In this document: positions 57,426 through 64,000 of the stretch, one piece after another
Position numbering within the stretch: position 1 is the stretch's first letter
Layout: the number at the start of each line of letters is the position of its first letter
DNA from: Pseudevernia furfuracea
Taxonomy: Eukaryota > Ascomycota > Lecanoromycetes > Lecanorales > Parmeliaceae
NCBI GenBank assembly: GCA_022315425.1
Contig: JAIUPT010000032.1
Coordinates: 1,538,501 to 1,602,500, forward strand
Direction of reading: 5' to 3'
Length of the DNA stretch: 64,000 nt
The notes under the pieces: model-generated
The model's input: only the letters and a program-made list of their open reading frames with translations
Told to the model about the DNA's origin: nothing
Databases searched by the model: none
Translations under genes and position numbers: made by a program

Positions 57426-59584
57426 TCAGTGCCCCAGCAGTTGCGCCTGATCACCAACATGTCTTTGCTCAATAGCCAACACACTTTCCACATGCTCGTA
57501 GCACAGTCCTTTGCCCTTCTTACTAGCAAGGAGTTGCGCGGTCTTCAGCACATTCTTGATCTCACGGCCATTCATATTATAACCCGCCAAGTTATCAAGA
57601 TCTTTGTCACTGAAGCCGTGCTTCCTGCCCTTCGAGGAGGCATTGAGGAAATTGACCCAGACATGTCGGCGTGAGGATGTGCTGAGCTCGCCATATTGCA
57701 TGCTGATGTGGATACGTGACTGGAAGGCGGCATCGATGTTGTCGACGCGGTTGGTGGTGAGGAAGAGGATTCCTTCGTAGTATTCCAGAATGCGAAGGAA
57801 GATGGAGACGAGTTTGTTTCGCTCCAGGTCGTGTGAGCTGCGCTGTTCAAGGAAGACGTCGGCTTCGTCAAGGAGGAGGACAGCGTTCCATTTGCTGGTC
57901 ATCTCCAGTAGATTGGAAAGTGAAGATTCGACTCCGGACGAATCGAGGCCAAGATCACCGGCGCTCATCATGTAGAGAGGTGCACGCATTGTCTCCGCGA
58001 CTAGAAGCGATAGTCAGTCTTGTATATCACAAACCACAGATGGTAGACAAGAACATTACTCACCAGACTCTGCAGTCAGCGTTTTGCCAACACCAGGGGG
58101 TCCAGATAACAGCATGATCATGCCTTTGCCCTTGCCCTGAATCACATCATCAAAGTTATCTCTATGCTGAACCTGGCTCTCGGCTAAAGCGAGTATGAGC
58201 TCTTTATGATCTTCAGGGAGGACGAGGCTCTCAAAGGCGCTCTCGTTGTACTCGATGGCCAAGACAGAGCCGATAAAGAACGTCAGCCATTTCTTATTCT
58301 TTAGGGAGTAACCTTTCAATGAGGCGCTGCACAAAAGCATCTGATCATTTGTCAACGATTTGAGGTTGCTCTTCTCTCCGGTGAGGACATCCTCGTGGGA
58401 CTCATACTCTTCGTCATCATCGTAGCTTTGGTAATCCTCGTCCTCACCGTCCTCTTCGTTGTACTCTTCAGAATTAATTGAGCGAGCTTTCGTGATCGGC
58501 CTCGCCAGAGTCGTCAGATTGACTTGCTTGTTGGGATTGAAGCGATTCCATGCATAGGTATCGACGATGATGCGGCTGTCGACCTGTGTTGAACATGTTA
58601 ATGAGTTGTAGGAGGAATGATCAGATGATGTCAAGGACCTACATTATACTTGATGGGGCCCCATGGACCCTCACCGATGGCAATCCCCTGATATTTCTTA
58701 TAATGGTAGCCACTGAGCTCTTCAAAAGTTTTACCTCTTTGGATGAGTGCCTCTTTGACCGTGACCAAATTAGGATGGTACTCGAGAGGGTAGGCGGAGA
58801 GTTTTGTAATTTTGGTAGTGCCCTCAAATTCGCACACGTTGAATTGTGCACTACCGAAGCCAAAGTTCTCGCCGTCCCAGTCAACAATCTGGCAGCCGAG
58901 GACATAGCGATTACCGCATCGGGTTTCCTGGTAACTGCCATTGTGGAATTTAGCAGCGCAATTTTGCCCGTCTTTCACGGTGAAAACAGTGGTGCCAGGC
59001 TCGAAGATCATCCATATGGTGCTGTAAGTGATGACGCCGTTGAGGATAAAGTCATCTCTTGCCTTGAGGTCCTCTCTGAGCTCGGCCTCAAGGATGCGAT
59101 GGAGGAGTTCCAAATGATCTTTGGACTCTGGGTCTTGCTCTGACTCCAAGGCTTCGAGCAAGTTCTTCCAGCGGTGGATGAATGCCTGGAAAGGCGCTTT
59201 GAAAGTCAAACAGTCCAAGCTAGTTGTAATCCCGGGGTAGTCTTTAAGGACTGAGCCGAGAGCTTGCTTGAGAAGCGGAGATTGAACGACGATAGAGTCG
59301 ATCTGTAGCTTCTTTCGACCATCGTAGCACTTTCTGTTTCGGATGAGGAGAGCATAGCGAGCAGTCTCCGCGTTCTCTGCGGCTTCTTCGAGATCGTCCG
59401 GGTACTTGTCAATCCAAGTTGGCTCGCCTCGCCAATCAGGCTGGGATTGATAAAGGTTTTTCACATCAGTGATCATTCCAGGCTTGACATCCGCAGAGGC
59501 GTCATCACCATCAGTCGTCCTATCAACCAGACTGGCGGCAGCGTCTTTCACTGCCACAACTGATGAAGACTCGAGCAGTGTCAT
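57426..59584 (-). CDS. AAA+ ATPase with fungal N-terminal (DUF7025-like) domain
   Basis: Three exons (59584-58643, 58583-58064, 58000-57426) give 678 residues. The N-terminal half has the fungal block IDSIVVQSPLLKQALGSVLKDYPG and APFQAFIHRW. An acidic linker (EEDGEDEDYQSYDDDEEYE) precedes LTNDQMLLCSASLKGYSLKNKKW. The AAA core has Walker A GPPGVGKT (about 473), Walker B LLLDEAD (about 530), sensor FLTTNRVDNID and an arginine-containing SRIHI segment, followed by a helical lid (GREIKNVLKTAQLLASKKG). These proteins are abundant in filamentous fungi; the substrates are unknown. All catalytic motifs are intact. Introns have GTAGGT and GTGAGT donors. Confidence 0.87.
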
Positions 59585-60544
59585 TAGGCTAGGTGTATGT
59601 ATACAATGAAGAAGGGGCTTAAGGCGGCCGAGGAAAGAAGCAGCGGCGGGGTACGATGGTTCAGATGAACTATGGTTATCCTAGATGGCTAGTTTGGATG
59701 TTGAGGATACGAAGGGGGAAGTGCGGAGTCTATGTGTAACTCTGTGAATCCTCATAGCCTTGTTTTAAGTGGGGTAAGTGTTGCCTGATTACCACTAGCG
59801 CCACCAGCGCACCAACAAAGTCATATCGAATCAACAATCAACATAATCTGATGTTATGTGACTCTTCCATCCTGCTGCCTGGTTACACCTGCGAGACTGG
59901 AAATGGAAGGTGCCATATGTTACATACCTAGCTATCTCGTAGCCTTAGCGCTAACCTTGCTAAGCAGAATGCATCTTCACCCCATGTGTCGAATCTCAAG
60001 CTTTGATAGAGCATCGTAAGGCCCGATTTGTGACACGAGCATACGATAGATGCAGGCCCAAAATGTAGGTTCCATTAGCCGCTACCTCCTTGTGGGATTT
60101 GCTATCCGTAGATGAGTCCAGAAAGATGAGTTGCAAGCGATCTTCTCTGGATGCAGATGCAGCACTTGACGATATCGTGGTCGCACACGCTTCGCTACCG
60201 AAGGCTGCATGTCTGATGTAAGCATACATATTCGGATCGGCAGCCATTAGTTGAAAGACATACCATCTCAGACGCAGGGAAATTTAATCTGAATCGAGAC
60301 TGCACTATAAAGGTCGATAGTCATCTTTTAACACACCTGAGCTCAGAGTCTGAGCCGAGAGACATGATTGATGGCGTTAGTCGGGGATCTTCAAGGAGTA
60401 GAGACTCCTGAATCTATTGGCTAGGAGGTTTGAAGCGAAGTTTGCGTGACAGCTCAAGAGCAGAGGGTCGTGCAAGCAACCGCACAGCAGTCAATGATTC
60501 TCCAGAGAATAGGTACCATCGCTCTCGAGTGGATCAAGGCGTTC
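59585..60544. other. Intergenic, possible small ORF
   Basis: The interval is mainly promoter of the AAA gene and 3' region of the cyclin gene. An 83-residue minus frame (59996-60247) starts MAADPNMYAYIRHAAFG and has an alanine/serine-rich middle part; nothing else supports it as a gene. Confidence 0.3.
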
Positions 60545-61800
60545 TCACTTTGGCTCTGTTGTCAAAGTCGGCCCAAAGATATCCTCCGCTTCTTTCTCCG
60601 ACTTCTCCCTCTCCAGCTTCCTCTTCTTAATGACCTTCTCGTCCAATCCATTTTCTCCTCTACCTTCCGAATCTCTCTTTTGGGCCTTGTTTATACCGAC
60701 AAGATCGACCTTCTCCGGATTCCGGCATTTGAAGAGCTTCTTGTCTATTTTCGTCAGAGCCTTCATTTCTGCTTCTCCTGGGTTGGCAGAGGCGGATGAG
60801 CGAAGGAGTTCGGCACAAGATTGTAGTGTAGTTATGAGCTTTGGTTTGATGATGGATGGGGTAGGGATCTTAGTGTCGATGTAGAATCGGGCGAGAGGCT
60901 CGTCGGCGAGGAAGAGCGAGGATAGCCAGATTTGAGAGGGTGTGTAGAGGAAGTAAGCATCTGTGAGGAGAGCTGAACTCTTTCCTACCTCCTTGGCCTT
61001 GCCGTGAGCCACTTGTATCCGTCGAATTACCTCATCCGCGGATCTTGATTTCTTGCTGCTTTCCTTCGCTGATTGAATGTCCACCATCTCTCTCTGAAGC
61101 TGTTCCGAAGACTTTGGGATCCCTGAACTAGCCTGCCCCATTCCTTGTGCGAGGCCCAGCAGCTCCATGATCCCTCCTTCTAGCCCCCGGTGTGGATGTC
61201 GCACGTCGAAGGTAAACCGGAGACCTTGGGTCAAGAGGAATTCAGGCGCAACAACACTTTCTGGTGTAGTCTTCGGAAGCTTGGAAGCGAAGCTTCTCAG
61301 TGATGTGTAATGATTCTCGGTCTTGGTGGATAGGAAAAGCGCGGCTGGCATCATCTCTTTGGGGTGATAGGTCATGGGCGAATTGTAGAGGTAGAAACGC
61401 TTGAGGTATTGTACTGCTGTAGCCTGATAACAATGGTTAAATTTTTGATGACTGGGGAGCTCGTAGGATGAGTTTTGACTACCTTCACATTGGAGGGGAA
61501 TTCGCAGAAGTCCGCAAACTGCATCGCTTTGACGCAATAGAACCCCACCAACCTTTGTTCCTCCTCCACCGTGAGGCAATCCACCTCTTTTCCAGGATCT
61601 GAAGGCTTGTCATCACGCTCTTGTTTTGCTGTGTCAGATCGAGCTTGACTAGCATGCTGGCTTTGAATGGCAGCTCGCACGTCATCAGCAGCGGAGGCGT
61701 TCGTAGTAGACCGAAGTGATGCGATGGACCCCCGACTAAAAGACCATAGTCGATATTGTGTAGATGTACGATAGATATCGTCCTCGGTCATTTGAGCCAT
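60545..61800 (-). CDS. ccl1: Cyclin H homologue (TFIIH/CDK-activating kinase subunit)
   Basis: Two exons (61800-61483, 61423-60545) give 398 residues. The N-terminus MTEDDIYRTSTQYRLWSFS matches the start of cyclin H proteins (YRxSTQYRxWxF). The cyclin boxes have LTVEEEQRLVGFYCVKAMQF, FPSNVKATAVQYLKRFYL across the splice, NSPMTYHPKEMMPAALFLSTKTENHY, then the second repeat with LLTDAYFLYTPSQIWLSSLF and EPLARFYIDTK. Cyclin H with Cdk7/Kin28 and MAT1 forms the kinase of TFIIH that phosphorylates the RNA polymerase II tail. A longer-than-yeast linker (EQLQREMVDIQSAKESSKK) and a basic C-terminal tail (KVIKKRKLEREKSEK) are visible. The call is firm. Confidence 0.92.
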
Positions 61801-62902
61801 GGCGAGGTCGACTGGTGCCGGGGAAGTGAATCCTAGAAGCTCGGTGAGATTTTGTCAAGAGTCACGATCGCCGGGTAGTCACAGTGAAATGTCGCTGTAC
61901 TACACTAGTCCCTGTTAGCAGGCTCGCAGGCTCGCAGGTACAATTTTTTAGAAAATAAGATTACTCCGTATATACTCGCTATTATATGAGCTCGATTATA
62001 GAAAACTTTGAAGCTCGGAGAGCATATATAGTCCCTGCCTCAAACGCAGAGCCACGGTAGCTAAGTCGCCTTCCGATCTGCAGATGGATAGAATAGTGAA
62101 GATATGAGATGTGAGAATAGGAGGGAGGAGAACAGAGGGCTGCAGATTGCAGAGAGGTTGGGGAGGTCTCCCTTTAAGAATCGAGCAAACACAGTAGGTC
62201 TACAGAGTACAGGCGCGTTTAATAGTTACAACTTACCTTAAAGTACCTACCTTAGCTTTATGTGACGCAGCAATCTTTGCACTACTGAATAGCACCGCGC
62301 ATAAACTCGCACTTTATCAACCGCCGCTGAAGACGATGTCAAGCGTTCTGCTTTCAAGAGCATCTCGTAGGTTAAATATATCACTCTCCTGACGCGAGTT
62401 CTCATTAGCTGTTGGACTGTCCTCGAAACCATTCGTGCGAGCTCTTGATATCTAGACCCGAGTGCTCTTCTTCCAACACCATTGCTCAATATTAGAATTC
62501 CATTTCTGGCTTTCGTCTAATCACCTCCGTGACAGTAAATTCTGCTGCACCAATGGACTCCAAAGTGGCAGAACAAAACCTCCCTTAGTGAGTTTAACAA
62601 TAATCCTTCCGTCCAACCAACATGATTTGCGGGTCCCTTTTGTTAGTGGCACGTTTGTGAAACTCGAAAGGGCTAATCTTATTGTAGGATCTTTCTACAG
62701 GCGATCATGCATCATGCAGATCGTCACGGAAACACTTCCTAAGCATCAAAAGATCGATGTCATAAGCGGTGGTGCATGTTGCGTTCGAATATAAACCTGT
62801 GAACCACTTCCTTTCCCACTGAAATTTCCACACCTTACTTGCAGTCATTCTTTGAATCTCCTCCATCTAATAATCCAACTATACTCCTCCAACACATCCA
62901 CC
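61801..62902. other. Intergenic, no supported gene
   Basis: No gene is seen. A direct repeat of CAGGCTCGCAGG lies near 61919-61936 and the stretch 61945-62040 is AT-rich. The right end is the promoter and CT-rich leader of the secreted protein gene. Confidence 0.4.
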
Positions 62903-63310
62903 ATGCGCTCATCCACCCTCTCTGTCTTGGCACTCTCCCACCTCCTCACCACCCTCACCCTGTCGAACCCCACCTCACCTCGGCACATCCTCTCGCCACG
63001 GACCTACTTCCCCAACTGCGTCAACGCGACCAACGGATTCGGTGGCACCGCTCCCTGCAGTTGCACCTGCGAATCAGGCTTCGTCACCAATTCCAATGCC
63101 CCTAACGAAGTCGGCCAGTACATAGGCTGCATTCGCGAGAGCGAGAGCGCTTACTATTCCCCCGTGGGCTGCTTGACCTGTACGCAAAACACGACTGTTA
63201 CCGGCGAGTTCGATTATCTCGGCCCGCGTTACGCATTTGATTGGGGGCTTATTGAGCCGAAGTGTTCGAACGATTGTGCTGCGAGTGCTTTTTCTCCTTC
63301 GATGGCCTAG
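62903..63310 (+). CDS. Small secreted cysteine-rich protein
   Basis: The frame from ATG 62903 encodes 135 residues; the frame is open 17 codons further upstream but the later ATG has the better context (CACCATG) and opens a signal peptide (MRSSTLSVLALSHLLTTLTL). The mature chain has nine cysteines, in the order NC, PCSCTC, GC, GCLTC, KC, DC, with NAT and NTT as possible N-glycosylation sites. Size and cysteine content are those of fungal effector-like or cell-surface proteins. I recognise no family. An odd number of cysteines leaves one unpaired, unless the 3' end continues in an unseen exon. Confidence 0.6.
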   Translation: MRSSTLSVLALSHLLTTLTLSNPTSPRHILSPRTYFPNCVNATNGFGGTAPCSCTCESGFVTNSNAPNEVGQYIGCIRESESAYYSPVGCLTCTQNTTVTGEFDYLGPRYAFDWGLIEPKCSNDCAASAFSPSMA

Positions 63311-64000
63311 ATTCTTTCTATCTTTGTAGCGACCCGAGACGATGCGCTTGAGGCTAACCGGGTTTTGGTGTTTGCAGAGCGACCCTCAAGGTCCTACCGC
63401 CCACGTGTGTAGTCTCGAGACTTTGGGCATGATACAAAGCGGGCAGCTTGTACCATAGACGTGATGATCATTGAGCAGCTTGTTTGATGGATATGGTAAT
63501 TAGTAGACCAAGTTTAAAGATGTAATTTCTCTCACCGCAAGCTGCTAGAAGTGACTAGCTAAGAAGAAATAGTGTTCCATACTCCCTCGTGTCCTAATGC
63601 CTTTCTTCGATCTCCTGCGCCTTCTCCTTTTCAGGAAATCACGACTTCTGGTGATGTGACTTCAAACGCGACACTGCCCTAGCTAGCCTGAAGTTCGAGA
63701 AACTACAGACCATATAAAAGGGAAGGGGTTGCCTCGACACGGCTACGTCGCGAAAGATTTCTCTTATACATGTATACGGCTTAGAAAGTAGCCCGCAGTT
63801 ACCCTCAATAGATTGGGTCGAGGTACCATACCACACCATACCGTACCCGAATTCGGCGCAAAGAACATCAAAGGCACTGCTCTCGACTGCAAGATTCTAT
63901 GACAGTTTGCCTGTTCATTTCACCGTTACTATCAACGATAGTACCAGTAATTTGAAAGCCAGGACCAGCGAATGCTAGTGGAAACGAACGGCGAACAAGA
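63311..64000. other. Right end, no supported gene
   Basis: The last 690 bp hold only short frames without motifs. They follow the stop of the secreted protein and may be the promoter of a gene beyond the window. Confidence 0.35.

Overview
The window is nuclear DNA of a filamentous ascomycete (Pezizomycotina). Most introns are 45-110 nt with GT-AG borders and often a CTAAC/CTAAT branch site, genes lie on both strands without operons, and several families are typical of moulds (CYP52 P450, fungal polysaccharide lyase, Mug113-like T5orf172 protein, AAA ATPase with a DUF7025-like N-terminus). I cannot fix class or genus from sequence alone. Protein calls come from reading motifs by eye; no database search was run.

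Layout. 0-2.1 kb: non-coding with diverged ~300 bp repeats. 2.1-6.1 kb: alpha-actinin (-) and an unrecognised PPxY-motif protein (-). 6.1-9.2 kb: gene-poor, with a 64 bp tandem duplication, a decayed or partial gene and an AT-rich block. 9.2-14.4 kb: DUF89 phosphatase (+), secreted polysaccharide lyase (+), MDR oxidoreductase (-) and a spliced gene for a 29-residue CxxC microprotein (+). 14.4-19.9 kb: three consecutive wrecked genes (lipase-like NLR N-terminal domain, P-loop GTPase with coiled coil, unknown conserved protein) whose nonsense codons are often of the CpA-to-TpA kind expected from RIP. 19.9-29.1 kb: Mug113-like protein, DCP1, an OCRL-like inositol 5-phosphatase and a coiled-coil protein. 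29.1-36.2 kb: repeats (TIR element, LINE tail, homopolymers) around one unknown gene. 36.2-46.0 kb: large coiled-coil protein, CYP52 P450, NF-X1/RING-like protein and a promethin-like lipid-droplet protein. 46.9-47.5 kb: a hAT-type MITE with a perfect 8 bp target duplication. 48.3-56.7 kb: two tandem paralogues encoding long coiled-coil, low-complexity proteins; the first carries a PIP-box with TD residues resembling that of p21. 57.4-63.3 kb: AAA ATPase, cyclin H of TFIIH and a small secreted cysteine-rich protein.

The housekeeping genes (alpha-actinin, DCP1, OCRL-like, cyclin H) act in unrelated pathways and I see no biosynthetic cluster. The most unusual content is the tandem PIP-box coiled-coil pair, the microprotein gene, and the contrast between intact housekeeping islands and decayed or repeat-rich stretches.
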